Origin: Telmatactis stephensoni
Taxonomy: Eukaryota > Cnidaria > Anthozoa > Actiniaria > Isophelliidae
Length of the DNA stretch: 64,000 nucleotides
Direction of reading: 5' to 3'
Assembly (NCBI GenBank): GCA_029948255.1
Contig: JALIZF010001442.1
Span: 186,001 to 250,000 of the forward strand
Of the stretch, positions 23,257 to 35,300 are shown piece after piece (position 1 is the stretch's first letter; every line of letters begins with the position of its first letter). A program made the position numbers and the translations under genes. The notes under the pieces are model-generated. The model saw only the letters and a program-made list of their open reading frames with translations, did no database searches and was not told where the DNA came from.

Positions 23257-26200
23257 ATGGCGGATCATTTTGATGAGAAAAGTGGTGTTGTTTTATGTAA
23301 AACGACTTGGGGATCTTGGTCGCAGACCGTTGAGGAAGTTTTTATTGAACTAGATGTAGCTGAAGGGACTAGAGGAAAAGATGTTAAGTGTGATATTAAA
23401 GCAAAAAGTATTACGTGTACTGTTCGTGGCCAAGAAGTCATCAAAGTATGGAGTATAGATATTTGTCAAAAAATTAACATATCATATTGTTGTGTGTTTG
23501 TGGTTACTTTACAAACTTTTTATTTACAGGGTGAACTGTTTGGAAGAGTGTTAGCTGATGAAAGCGTGTGGACATTAGGTGAATTATTCACTTGAATATT
23601 TGTCCTGTTTTTTTTCACTTTTTGATACCGATATCACACAGAAAATTTTTGCACATTCAGGCATCACACGGCAAATTTTGCTGCAACCACTGTGATACTG
23701 TAATAAGATAGCAAATCATGTGCAGCTTAACTCATGAATCACGTGATTAACTTTAATTAGTGCAATCACCTCATCAGGGAAATCAATTGCCCTTTGCTCA
23801 GGGGGGTGGGGGAGTCTCTCTGGGGGGTGAGGGAGGGGTACTGGCCGGCCTATATGTGTGCTATATGGGTATGCACTGCAAAATAGGGTATGGTTTTCCA
23901 GCTCCCAGGTCTGAGGAAGGGAACCATTTTTTTGCATTTTTAGTCTAGCTGGGATACATTGTAGGTACCATTTTGAGATGGATATGGTTTTGGCAGTAGT
24001 GCAAGTTCACATCACTTTACATTGTCTTTAAAAGCATACTTTCAGTTATACAAAGAGCTCAATTGAACAGTCCAGGAGACATTCATTAAACACACTGTTA
24101 TTACTATAGTCGGGTATTGCTGGCTTTCAATCAACGTCACGGCGGCCATCTTGGTTAAACTTCAACAAAAGATTGCTCATTAGTGTCTCTTGTTCGTTCA
24201 ACCAACATGGCTGCCACTCTTTTATATTTTGACTCTCAAGGGAATGATTGAAAACCAGCAATAGGGCATACTGTTTTTAAGCTTTAGTCTGGAATAGGGT
24301 ATTCTCTAGTTTTGCAAACTATAATACCTTCTGTTTTTTGGGGGTAGTTATTGTAATTTAAATTTGTTTGATTTGAATGACAACTTGTTTTATTTGAATT
24401 ACAAGACCTACCCCCAGAAAACAAAATTGGGGCATTATGCATGGGTATTGTGAGAGTAGAGAATGGAAAATCAAACTTTCAGGTCTTGGATTGGTCAGGG
24501 TTTTGAGGCTGGTGTCTGTGGTACACCCCTATCCAAAATTTCCCTTAGTACCCCCAGGCCTTTTCTACCCTGTCTTTGGGATGATGCAAGCTGTATTGAT
24601 ATGTGCTATGTTTGCTATTTTCCAGAAGATAAAAAGTTAATAAGAATAGTGCTTGTTAAATCACAAAGAGATCCCTCAAAAGGCTGGAAATCACTTCTTA
24701 TAGACCAGTATCAAACTGATCCTTTTACCTTCAATGAAATGGAGAAGAAACTAACCCTAGAAAGATTTCAAAAAGAGGTAAACTTTAAGTCTGGTTTTCA
24801 CTAGTAATGTAACAATCAACAAACAAGTGGTGCATCTGGGTATCTTAGGACCCGATTACATGACGATTTTTAGCCCGGGTTGACATTTCAGCCCGGTCAG
24901 GCGGACTGAAACTTCAGCCCGGTCTCCTCAACATTATAAAATCAAGTTTTCGATTACATGAAGAAATTTTGATCCTGGGCTGAATTTCAGCCTGGGAGGA
25001 AATTTCAAGCCCGGGTCAAGCTAACCGGGCTGGAAGGTTCAGCCCGGTGAAATGGGCTTACAATTCTCATGTAATCGTGACTGAACATTTCAGCTCGGGC
25101 TGGAAACCCGAGCCATGCTGTATTGTGGCAGCGGAAAGTGTGCTGAACAGGCGCTTTGAAGTGGTGACAAAACCAAGCCCGGACTGGTTTTGTCATGTAA
25201 TAGCGAAAAAATTTCAGCCCGGGCTGAAAATTGTCATGTAATTGGTACCTTACTTGGTGTTGCAGGATGTATTGTATTCAGAGTTATTAAGGTGGCTGGA
25301 CCCTATTTCGCCAGTGCGCGGGTAGTCGAATTGAAGCGGCTATTAATTGCGTTACAGAATTAAGTTGACCAAACTTTTTACGCACACCTACTACAAATGG
25401 ACCAAATTTTATAATGATGCTAGTTTGGTTGGAATCGGAGCTTTTTTAACATCGAAATTGTTATACACTTGATTTGAAATTTTGCCAATTTTCTCAAAAT
25501 CCTGACCTCGATGAGCAAAACGATTTATGAGACTTTGTAAATCAAATGTTTGTCTATAATGTGAGAGCGTTTCAAGAAATTCTATTAAGCCGATTTTGAG
25601 TAAAAATGGAGCAATTATTTAACTTTGAAGAAATTTAAATCTGTGGGTGCTTTACTAAAGTAATTTTATAACCATAATTTCCCAAAGAAAACTAGGAATA
25701 TTTTTGGTTCCAAATAATACCAAGGCATGGTTCTTTATTTTGTGAATATGTCATCGTATATGCAGTTTTTGATTGCCGTTGAGACGACTGTACGTAAAGC
25801 ACTAAATTGCAGCGTTTATCTCAGAATTTCGACATCCACGTTAATAATACTGTTTCTTGAAAACTAGTAGATGAATTTTTTTTTATTTCTCGATATTGAA
25901 TAATAATTCAATCCTTTACCAGTAAGGTGTGTAAATTACAAAGGCATTGAAGTTTTTTAAGACCATTAAATAATTTTTTAAACATTGCCATATGTGCATC
26001 TCTATTCTCCAAGTTGTTGCCGGTGTTTGATTATGCATGCCTGCATGCATGTCGCTTTGGCGCCTCGTGCAAAAAATGCAAATATACATGGAAAGTCACG
26101 CCAGTGATATCCAGAGTAACGCTGTACGTAGCAGTTCCTTACTACAGTTTCTAGAACTATGGTATTTCCTTGTACAAAAAGAAAACGGAGAAGTGAAATA

Positions 26201-28040
26201 TTGCAGGAAAACACATTAAAGGCTAAAAAGGCGAAGAAAAGTAGTTCACCAGTCCAGGTAACTTGGAACACTTCCATGTATTTGCATTTTTTGCACGAGG
26301 TGCCAAAGTGACACGCATGCAGGCATGCATAATCAAACATCGGCAACAACTCGGAGAATAGAGATGCACATATGGCAATGTTTAAAAAATTATTTAATGG
26401 TCTTAAAAAACTTCAATGCCTTTATAATTTACATGTACCTTACTGGTAAAGGATTGAATATTCAATATCGAGAAATAAAAAAAAAATTCATCTACTAGTT
26501 TTCAAGAAACAGTATTATTAACGTGGATGTCGAAATTCCGAGATAAATGCAGCAATTTAGTGCTTTACGTACAGTCGTCTCAACGGCGATCAAAAATAGC
26601 AAATACGATGACATATTCACAAAATAAAGAACCATGCCTTGGTATTATTTAGAACCAAAAATATTGCAACTTTTCTTTGGAAAATTATTGTTATAAAATT
26701 AATTTAGTGGAGCACCCGCAGTTTTAAATTTCTTCAAAGTTAAATAATTGCTCCGTTTTTACTCAAAATCGGCTTAATAGAATTTCTTGAAACGCTCTCA
26801 CATTATAGACAAACATTTGATTTACAAAGTCTCATAAAAAAGCTCCGATTTCAACCAAACTAGCATCATTATAAAATTTGGTCCATTTGTAGTAGGTGTG
26901 CGTAAAAAGTTTGGTCAACTTAATTCGGTAATTAATAGCCGCTTCAATTTGACTACGCGCACTGGCAAAATAGGGTCCAGCCACCTTAATAGTTCTTTGT
27001 ATAGGGTATTGTTTCACTCAAAGTTCTTTGTTTTTGGCTATTGTTTTATTGTCTTGATGGCCCTGCAACACCAAGAAACTGAGCATCTCAAGCATGTGAC
27101 ATACACAGACTCTGTTTATTAGCAGTACTTTTGTTTACACCTCTGCAGTGGCGTAGCAAGGGGGGGCCAGGGGGGTGATTGCCTCCCCTAAAATTTTGGA
27201 CTTGAGCCTTTGTCTGAAGGATGTCAATGACATCACTTTAAAGTGTTACTTTTAATTTAATTCATAATATTCAAATGTTATCTCAAGTATACTCTGTACT
27301 TAGACAAATTAAGTTTTGCTTTTGTCCCAAAACGTTTTTCCAGGGGAAATTAGGAAATTTGGCATATTTTGGCGGGAAATGGCCCTTCAAATTGAACCTT
27401 TCTATTGACTGCCCCCCTTTTGGTTGAGCCTCGCTACGCCCCTGCACCTCTGTTATCAATGCAATACTTGTTTTGTGTAGTGGCTTTTATTTATGCTTAC
27501 CAGTTTGTCAATTGCTGGGTTGCATGTGACATCATGGCAGCCATCTTGGATGAATTTCAACAAAAGATTTCTCATTACTGTCACTGTCTTGTTTGTTCAT
27601 CCAACATGGCTACCGCTGCATTGTCTTTTGATTCCCAAAAGAATGGATGAAACCCAGCAATGGTATGAAACACTTACATTTGGGAGACAGATTCATAAAT
27701 GTAAAGGTCTCACTGCAGTCCAAAACTTGATAAATAAAAGCAAAAAGAAATGAGAAATTCCTCTGGAATCAGGGTAATAAAATTTCAAATTGAGAGAAAT
27801 TAGGAAAAGAAGAACTCAAAACAAAGCAGGGTACACCCATTACCCACCCCTCCCCCTATGGGGAAAAACTGCAGAGGAGGGGTGGGTGATGGCTGCACAC
27901 AGGTTAACAAAAAAACTTACATTGACTGTTCTGTAATTGTTATTTTTTCTTTGATAAAGAACCCTGGTTTTGACTTCAGCAATGCAGAAGTATCCGGTAA
28001 TTATACAGGAGGTGGTCCAAAAATCCCTGGTCAAAGTTAA
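23257..28040 (+). CDS. NUDCD2: NudC domain-containing protein 2
   Basis: Small CS-domain (p23/NudC-like) co-chaperone. In vertebrates it works with Hsp90 and stabilises client proteins linked to the LIS1/dynein pathway. Exons 23257-23445, 23530-23578, 24626-24777 and 27960-28040 join in frame to 156 residues, matching the family length of about 157. Seen: MADHFDEKSGVV at the start, TWGSWSQTVEEVFIEL opening the CS domain (residues about 16-31), the DESVWTLE block, KKLTLERFQKE near 115-125, and the C-terminal FDFSNAEVSGNYTGGGP. The Met at 23257 matches the family N-terminus; an upstream in-frame extension to 23227 has no ATG. Intron 3 is 3.2 kb and full of non-autonomous transposons (24848, 25291, 27146, 27511). 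Confidence 0.96.
24116..24262. mobile_element. small MITE, ATTGCTGG-ended family, copy 1
   Basis: Ends ATTGCTGGCTTTCAATCA and a TGATTGAAAACCAGCAAT-type right end, with GGCGGCCATCTTGG inside. In NUDCD2 intron 2. The copy at 27511-27661 is related. Confidence 0.8.
24848..25249. mobile_element. MITE with CCCGGGCTGAAA repeats
   Basis: Left end GGACCCGATTACATGACGAT, right end with GTCATGTAATTGGTACC. The interior repeats TTTCAGCCCGG and its inverse several times. No open frame. In NUDCD2 intron 3. Confidence 0.8.
25291..26985. mobile_element. TTAA-flanked fold-back element (piggyBac type, non-autonomous)
   Basis: Starts GGTGGCTGGACCCTATTT after TTAA (25287-25290) and ends GGGTCCAGCCACC before TTAA (26986-26989). 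Arms of about 700-800 bp are nearly identical inverted copies; the unpaired centre is about 26097-26271. TTAA duplications and GG...CC ends are the piggyBac signature. No transposase is present, but the centre holds a short basic open frame ending at a 5' splice site. Confidence 0.85.
26159..26257 (+). CDS. possible orphan exon in the loop of the fold-back element
   Basis: ATG followed by 33 open codons beginning MVFPCTKRKRRSEILQEN and ending in a Lys/Ser-rich KAKKAKKSSSPVQ, directly followed by GTAACT, a plausible donor. The two basic clusters look like a nuclear-localisation signal. It could be a first exon of the parent transposase or a captured host exon. No downstream partner is visible in the element, so function is unknown and expression doubtful. 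Confidence 0.35.
27146..27444. mobile_element. hAT-type MITE with an exact 8-bp target duplication
   Basis: Starts CAGTGGCGTAGC and ends GCTACGCCCCTG. The 8-bp CACCTCTG occurs directly on both sides (27138-27145 and 27445-27452). 8-bp duplications and CAG...CTG ends fit hAT. In NUDCD2 intron 3, 299 bp, no open frame. Confidence 0.92.
27511..27661. mobile_element. small MITE, ATTGCTGG-ended family, copy 2
   Basis: Ends ATTGCTGGGTTGCATG and GAAACCCAGCAAT. It shares CAGCCATCTTGG, TTTCAACAAAAGATT and CAACATGGCT with the copy at 24116. Confidence 0.8.
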
Positions 28041-28430
28041 CTTTGTATTTTATACAAAATAGCCAAATAATATTAGTTTATTTATGATATCACCAGTCCA
28101 ATATTATCAATGTAAATTAGTAAGTAAGTTAGTAAAGACAAGTTAGCCCTGTTATTTTATTTTAAGATATAGCTTTAAAAGTTGAAATGTAAAACTTGAT
28201 TAGAGGTTTAAATCAAGTTTAAAGGTTTAAAGACTTTTTATTTCAAGGCAGTTTTTTGTTAAATTTCAGTTTAAGAATGGATGTATTGTAAAGCGCTATT
28301 GAGCTATAGGAAATAGCACTCTAAAAGGTTGCATATTATTATTCTATTATTAGGGGGTGTGTACATCAAATACATACATGATTGAGACTTCCTCAACAGG
28401 GCTTATCAGCTCAATAGTTTCAAATCCTAA
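28041..28430. other. NUDCD2 3' flank
   Basis: No clear AATAAA is seen close to the stop codon; the 3' end of the transcript is undefined. No other gene. Confidence 0.4.
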
Positions 28431-28434
28431 TTAA

Positions 28435-28713
28435 GGTTGGTGCCTACTAATGGGAAGGTAATTTTTTTGGCCAAAAACCACATGGGTATCAAAGAACCCA
28501 TCATAGGGAGCTAGAATCCAAGGAAAAAATTGGGGGTCACCGTGCATATTAATGAGTTACACGCCATCAAATGTTGCAAAATCTGCCTATTCTAGAGGCC
28601 CAAAGAAAAAATCATAAATACCCCATATTTTGAAAAAATGTCAAACGTTTTTTACTAAAACGTTTACAACACAATTCTCTTACTTGTCAATGCCATACGA
28701 AATATGAAAAACC
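28435..28713. mobile_element. short TTAA-flanked derivative, GGTTGGTGCC family
   Basis: Begins GGTTGGTGCCTACTAATG after TTAA (28431-28434) and is nearly identical to the first 280 bp of the element at 29279. It then ends AAAAACC directly before another TTAA (28714-28717). So it is either a broken copy or a short derivative that gained a new CC-TTAA end. Confidence 0.75.
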
Positions 28714-28748
28714 TTAAATCATATAAATCAAACATTTAAATGGATTAA

Positions 28749-30416
28749 GGTGACTGACTACGTTGGCAAAAAGTAATTAAATATCGTTTAAACCACAATT
28801 TTCTAGAACGAAATTTAATGCTGATCCCAAAAACGAAAAGAAAAAAGGGGGGTCCCGCACTCGTTTTCGAGATAATCAGCATTGTATGAATGCCTATCTC
28901 CGAATTTTTGATGCGGAAATCGCTCAACCGGAAGTGAATAGAAAAGAAATTAAGAATTAGGGAAATAACATTTCTACAAAGGCTACAATTCCGTAAATAT
29001 TAGCTAATGGAGTATTCTGCGAAATGGCATAAATACTTTTGATGTGAGAACAGCAAAATACCTTCATTCCTTGGCTTTTGTGCCGCGAGTACCAACCACA
29101 ATTGTCCTCATGTCGAGCAAAATTTTATACAAAAATCAATTTTTTCATATGCTAGAATAATTAACTTTTTTTGCAAAATTGATATGATTGAGATTTTTAG
29201 GTGTTTTTTTAAATAAACGAAAAAAAAGTATAGGGTCCCGTGCAAAAATGAAGGGTTTTGTGCCTTTGAAGTTGTTAAGGTTGGTGCCTACTAATGGGAA
29301 GGTAATTTTTTTGGCCAAAAACCACATGGGTATCAAAGAACCCATCATAGGGAGCTAGAATTCAAGGAAAAAATTGGGGGTCACCGTGCATATTAATGAG
29401 TTACACGCCATCAAATGTTGCAAAATCTGCCTATTCTAGAGGCTCAAAGAAAAAATCATAAATACCCCATATTTTGAAAAAATGTCAAACTTTTTTTTAC
29501 TAAAACGTTTACAACACAATTCTCTTACTTGTCAATGCCATACGAAATATGAAAAACCAGAATAACAAATTTTTTCAATGACTTTTTACTAGTTTTAGAC
29601 CTGTTTTTGTTCATGACCGCCAAATGAAAAGTCCAATTTTTGCAATCAAGTTTCAATTTTAAATTCATAAAAGTATTTTAAAAAAGTAGGTTAATCTCCA
29701 CTTTACAATTTACAGAAATAAAAAATAGGGGTATCCGTGCGATTTAGAAAGTTATTTGTCGATAAACGCGCGAAAACTGATCAGAATTCGCGAAAATGAT
29801 CAAAAATTCCCTAGCCCTCCCCGGAAAGTAGAGCGAATTACAATGCATTGTGGGAAATTTTCAAGATGGCGGCGAAAACAGATCGTTTCTGGTAGAAATG
29901 ATAGTCAAAACAGGCGATGTAACTCGGGTTCTATTTATCAACTGTGAATTTCATTCAAACACAGGAGAGGCTAAATGGTTTTCCTTTAATTCTGTAAGTT
30001 TATTTTTAAAAAAAGTCGTAAAAAGGCCTTGCTTTTACGATTGCTTTACCGACAAAAATTCAGTGTTTTTGCATGCGCAGAAAGCAGTGCGCGCGGACAA
30101 TAGTAGGCACCAACCTTAAAAAGGGCTAAAAAATGCTAACCGGAAGTGCCGCCATTTTAAAAATGACGCGTAGCGCGAGCTTGATTCAAATTTGTGTTGA
30201 CGAAAACAAGCGAGCGCTCACTGTTTTTTCCAAAAAGAAAATATTTTTACTTCATTCTCTAATGATTTTGAGTATTTAAATCCACAAGAATAAATTTGGA
30301 GCTGATTTTTGTACAAAAACTTAAGTTTTTCTATGATTTTTGCTGTTCGCTGAAATCTCCGCGCGCTTAAGACGTAATGCGCGAAATCATGCGCAGTGCC
30401 AACGTAGTCAGTCACC
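28749..30416. mobile_element. TTAA-flanked element, GGTGACTGAC family, carrying a nested insertion
   Basis: Begins GGTGACTGACTACGTTGGC after TTAA (28745-28748) and ends GCCAACGTAGTCAGTCACC before TTAA (30417-30420). Interrupted by the element at 29279-30115. No transposase frame. PiggyBac-type by its duplications and ends. Confidence 0.85.
29279..30115. mobile_element. nested TTAA-flanked element, GGTTGGTGCC family
   Basis: Begins GGTTGGTGCCTACTA after TTAA (29275-29278) and ends TAGTAGGCACCAACC before TTAA (30116-30119). It lies wholly inside the element at 28749-30416, so it is the younger insertion. Confidence 0.88.
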
Positions 30417-30521
30417 TTAAAAATCCCAACTGGCAAGGAGGCAACCAGTTGGCAATATTACAAGCATGACTGAGAAACTGAATTTGAACTAATTGAAATC
30501 GGAACAAAATCAGTCTCAGCT

Positions 30522-30600
30522 AGTGGCTAGAGCGGGAATTGAACCTGGGACTGTCAGATTGCGAGACCAACACTCTTGCCACTTGGCCATGCTGCCTCCT
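30522..30600 (-). mobile_element. tRNA-like SINE head fragment
   Basis: On the minus strand: GGCAGCATGGCCAAGTGGC (A-box-like), GGTCTCGCAATC, then the B-box-like GGTTCAATTCC. The anticodon-arm region is tRNA-like, but no sound acceptor stem closes, so it is read as a SINE piece rather than a tRNA gene. Confidence 0.65.
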
Positions 30601-30629
30601 CCTTCAGTTGGTACATGACACTAGGATCA

Positions 30630-30773
30630 TCCTAGCAGATGAATCATCCTACCTGATATACATTTACTGCATTCTGTTTAGTAGGATGATCCTAGTACCT
30701 GAGGTGAAGACACAAATTTCCATATAAACAGAATGCAGTAAATGTATAGCAGGTAGGATGATTTGCCTGCTAG
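30630..30773. repeat. inverted repeat of about 50 bp per arm
   Basis: CATTTACTGCATTCTGTTTA on the left faces TAAACAGAATGCAGTAAATG on the right, and GATCATCCTA-type words flank them. Probable MITE. Confidence 0.75.
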
Positions 30774-30783
30774 GATTTCTATA

Positions 30784-30953
30784 AACTAAACGCGATTTTG
30801 AGACGGCATTATCGGTTTATAATGACGGCTAGTTGGGAGAAAATATATTCGGTATTGGCGGAGTCGCGCAGCGACGGAGCCAATACCTGAATATATTTTC
30901 TCCCAACGCCGTCATTATAAACCGATAATGCCGTCTCAAAATCGCGTTTAGTT
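30784..30953. repeat. near-perfect palindrome of about 80 bp per arm
   Basis: AACTAAACGCGATTTTGAGA at the left and TCTCAAAATCGCGTTTAGTT at the right, with GAGAAAATATATTC facing GAATATATTTTCTC near the centre. GATTTTGAGACGG recurs at about 31868 and TATCGCGATTC / GAATCGCGATA at about 30958 and 31927, so it may be one end of a larger element reaching about 31940. Confidence 0.85.
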
Positions 30954-31951
30954 TTGTATCGCGATTCTAACTATTTTGTTACGAAGAAAAAAGAGAAAAG
31001 TTATCATTTTGAATTGATTGAACGCGAGATTCTCTTTACCTGCAAAGTTGTAGGAATTACAGTTTCCATGGCAACTTCTTTCTGTCTTTGCAAGAAGAAA
31101 GCTAAAAAGGAAATGGCGGCCAGAGCCGGGAAGCTTTCTCTCGCTTAAAAGAGGTGATTTAATTATAGAAACAAGTCCAAAAGCTCACAAAATGAAAGAA
31201 GTATAGGTCGTTTGATGCTTTTGAAGATTTCTTTTTGCTGTTTCATCAAAACTGGCGAAAAACGAGCGAGCTGACCGACATGTGAAAGCCTGAAAGTTTG
31301 TCAAAATATTGCTTCAAACTAAAGGAGTGATGCTGAAAAGTTATTGAAAGGTATTAAAAAGAAAAGGTAGTCCACACTTGTGTATTTTCTGTTTATCTTA
31401 TTCAAAAAGTTTTTTGTTTCATCTTTTTTATACAATACCGTTTTTGTCTTCATAAAGGACAATTTGTTTGCGGTTTTGCTGAAAATTCACTGTTGCTGTG
31501 ACTTTGAAGTCATTGAAGCCAAAAACGAAAACGAAATTACCGATTATTCTTATCAGAGATGATATTTTTACTTAGGATGATTTCTTTTTACTTCTTTTCG
31601 TGAATATTGTGTATTTATTTTATCTAGTTTAGACCAACAGATTTCAGTTCAGTTTACTTTTCGCAGAGTTGGGTGTAGCTGTAATTCAACTTAGCGGCCA
31701 TTTTTTATCAAAATATGTCATTGTTTTCGGTCATTTTATCACGGATTATCTAAAAAGTTGTTTTATATTTGCTGCTCAATTTTGAATTGATTTTCAGTAG
31801 GTTTTTGTGATTTTGAAGAAAGCCACTTCGATGCAGTCCTCAATGTTTGGGCCAATCACGAGTGCTGATTTTGAGACGGTATTACCGGAAAATAACGCCG
31901 TCTCTCTGTAGATCAAAGTGATAAGAGAATCGCGATACTTGCTAAAATTAT
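30954..31951. other. gene-free, possibly element interior
   Basis: No domain or splice evidence for a gene. Framed by inverted TATCGCGATTC words, consistent with a composite element of about 1 kb. Confidence 0.35.
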
Positions 31952-32312
31952 GGCGCTGTTACACTGTGCAATTTTCCCCTAGCAACTTGCAATATTTTTG
32001 GCTGAGGTAAGCTGGGAGCGAGATTCAAGATGGCTCCTCAGAGTGAAATGAGAAATTGCGCATGCGCTCGTAGAAAACGCTCCTCAAAAATTGCGAGGAA
32101 AGTTGCTGGAGGGGTGATACACTGTGCAATGGCATTGCAAGTTGCTGCAATGCGTTGCGAAAAGTATACCTGAGTTCTACTTCATGTAACGCTACGCGCA
32201 ACAGAAAAAATTACGAGACAACCCCTGTTACACTGTGCAATCCTCCAGCAACTTGTTTCGCAACGCCGTTGCGAGACAAGTTGCTAAGAACATTGCACAG
32301 TGCAACAGCGCC
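31952..32312. mobile_element. MITE with GGCGCTGTTACACTG ends
   Basis: Left GGCGCTGTTACACTGTGCAA, right TTGCACAGTGCAACAGCGCC. ACACTGTGCAAT recurs internally near 32118 and 32229, so the element has internal subrepeats. Confidence 0.85.
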
Positions 32313-32319
32313 TTTATTC

Positions 32320-35300
32320 AATTTTTAATTGTTCGCTCATGGATACCATTTCATTACGCGCTCGGTTGTCAAGAAAATGATGATTTATTCAGTTTGTAAT
32401 TGTACGCTTATTATTCACTTTGTGATTGTTCCGTCATCAATACAATTTCATCACGCGCTCTGTTGTTAAGGGAATGATAATTTATTCAGTTCACAATTGT
32501 TGGCTCATGAATAAATTTCATTGTGTGCTCTGTTCCAAATCAAATGGGAACTTATTCAGTTTGTAATTGTTTGCTCATGAATAAATTTCATTATGCTCTC
32601 TGTTTTGAAGCAAATGATAATTTCTTCAGTTCGTAATCGTTCGCTCATGAAAAAATATCATTACTCGCTCTGTTGTTAAGCGAATGATAATTTGTTCAGT
32701 TCGTAATTGTTTGCTCATGAATAAATTTCATTATGATCTCTGTTTTGAAGCAAATGATAATTTATTCAGTTCGTAATTGTTTCCATATGAATACAATTTC
32801 ATTGCGCGCTCTGTTGTCAAGCAGACGATAATTTATTCACTTTGTAATTGTTCCGTCATCATTACAATTTATTCTGCGCTCTTTCTTCAAGCCAATGAGA
32901 ATTTGTTCAGTTCGCAATCTTTCGCTCATGAATAAATTTCATTACGCGCTCTGCAGTGAAGTAAACGATAATATATTCAGTTTGAAATTATATTGTTGCG
33001 TCAAGAATACAATCTGATTGCGCGCTCTGGTCTAAAGCAAATGAGAATATATTGACTTTGTAATTGTTCTCTCATGAATACAATTTGTTTTCGTGCTCTG
33101 TTCCAAAACAAATGATATTTTATTCAATTCGTAATTGTTCGCTCATGAATAAATTTCATTGCGCGCTCTGTTGTCAAGCGAATGGTAATTTATTCAGTTC
33201 GTAATTATTCGCTCATGAACAAATTGCATTACGCGCTCTGTTATCAAGCGAGAATGATAATTTGTTCAGTTCGTAATTGTTGGCTCATGAATATAATTTC
33301 AATACGCGCTCTGTTTTCAAGCGCATGATAATTTATTCACTTTGTAATTGTTCCGTCATCAATACAATTTCATTACGCGCGCTGTTGTCAAGCGCTTGAT
33401 AATTTATTTACTTTGTGATTGTTCCGTCATCAATACAATCTCATCACGCGCTCTGTTGTCAAGCAAATGACAATTTGTTCAGTTCGTTATTGTTCGCTCA
33501 TGACAAAATATCATTATGCGCTCTGTTGTCAAGCGAATGATAATTTGTTCAGTTCGTTATTGTTCGCTCATGAATAAATTTCATTACGCGCTCTGTTGTC
33601 AAGCGAATGATAATTTATTCAGTTCGGAATTGTTGGCTCATGAATAAATTTAATTGTGTGCTCTGTTCCAAATCAAATGGGAACTTATTCAGTTTGTAGT
33701 TGTTCCGTCATCAATACAATTTCATTACTCGCTCTGTTGTCAAGCGAATGATAATTTATTCACTTTGTAATTGTTCTGTTATCAATAAAATTTCATTACG
33801 CGCTCTGTTATCAAGCGAATAAGAATTTGTTTAGTTCGTAATTGTTCGCTCATGAATAAATGTCATTACGCACTCTGTTGTCAAGTGGATGATAATTTAT
33901 TCACTTTGTAATTGTTCCGTCATCAATACAATTTCATTACTCGCTCTGTTGTAAAGCGAATGATAATTTATTCACTTTGTAATTGTTGGCTCATGAATAT
34001 AATTTCATTACGCGCTCTGCAGTGAAGTAAACGATAATTTCTTAAGTTTGTAATTGTTGCGTCAAGAATACAATCTGATTGCGCGCTCTGGTCTAAAAGC
34101 AAATGAGAATATATTGACTTTGTAATTGCTCTCTCATGAATACAATTTGTTTTCGTGCTCTGTTCCAAAACAAATGAGAATTTATTCAATTCGTAATTGT
34201 TCGCTCATGAATAAATTTCATTACGCGCTCTGTTGTCAATGCAAGCAGACGATAATTTATTCACTCTGTAATTGTTCCGTCATCATTACAATTTATTCTG
34301 CGCTCTTTTTTCAAGCCAATGAGAATTTGTTCAGTTCGCAATCTTTCGCTTATGAATAAATTTCATTGCGCGCTCTGTTGTCAAGCGAATGATAATTTAT
34401 TCAGTTAGTAATTGTTGCGTCAAGAATACAATCTGATTGCGCGCTCTGGTCTAAAGCAAATGAGAATATATTGACTTTGTAATTGTTCTCTCATGAATAC
34501 AATTTGTTTTCGTGCTCTGTTCCAAAACAAATGAGAATTTATTCAATTCGTAATTGTTCGCTCATGAATAAATTTCATTACGCGCTCTGTTATCAAGCGC
34601 AAATGATAATTCTGTCAGTGCGTAATTGTTGGTTCATGAATATAATTTCAGTACGCGCTCTGTTGTTAAGCGAATGATAATTTATTCACTTTGTAATTGT
34701 TCCGTCATCAATACAATTTTATTACGCGCGCTGATGTCAAGCGCATGATAATTTTTTCAGTTGGTAATTGTTCGCTCATGAATAAATTTCATTGCGCGCT
34801 CTGTTGTCAAGCGAATGATAATTTGTTCAGTTCGTAATTGTTTGTTCATGAATAAATTTCATTATGATCTCTGTTTTGAAGCAAATGATAATTCATTCAG
34901 TTCGTAATTGTTTCCATATGAATACAATATCATTAATTTTGCCCGCTCTGTTTTCAAGCGGATGATAATTGTTCCGTCATCAATACAACTTCATTACGCC
35001 CTCTGTTGTCAAACGCATAAATTTATTCAGTTTGTAATTGTTGGTTCATGAATATAATTTCATTGCGCGCTCCGCTGTGAAGTAAACGATAATATCTTAA
35101 AGTTTGTAATTGTTGCGCCAAGAATACAATTTCAATGCACACTCTTTTCTAAAACAAACGGAATATATTGACGTTGACGTTATTCTTCTCTCATAAATAC
35201 AATTTCTTTGCGTGCTCTGTTCCAAAACAAATGAGAATTTATTTGGTTCGTAATTGTTTTCTCATGAATACAATTTCATTACGCCCTCTGTTGTCAAGCG

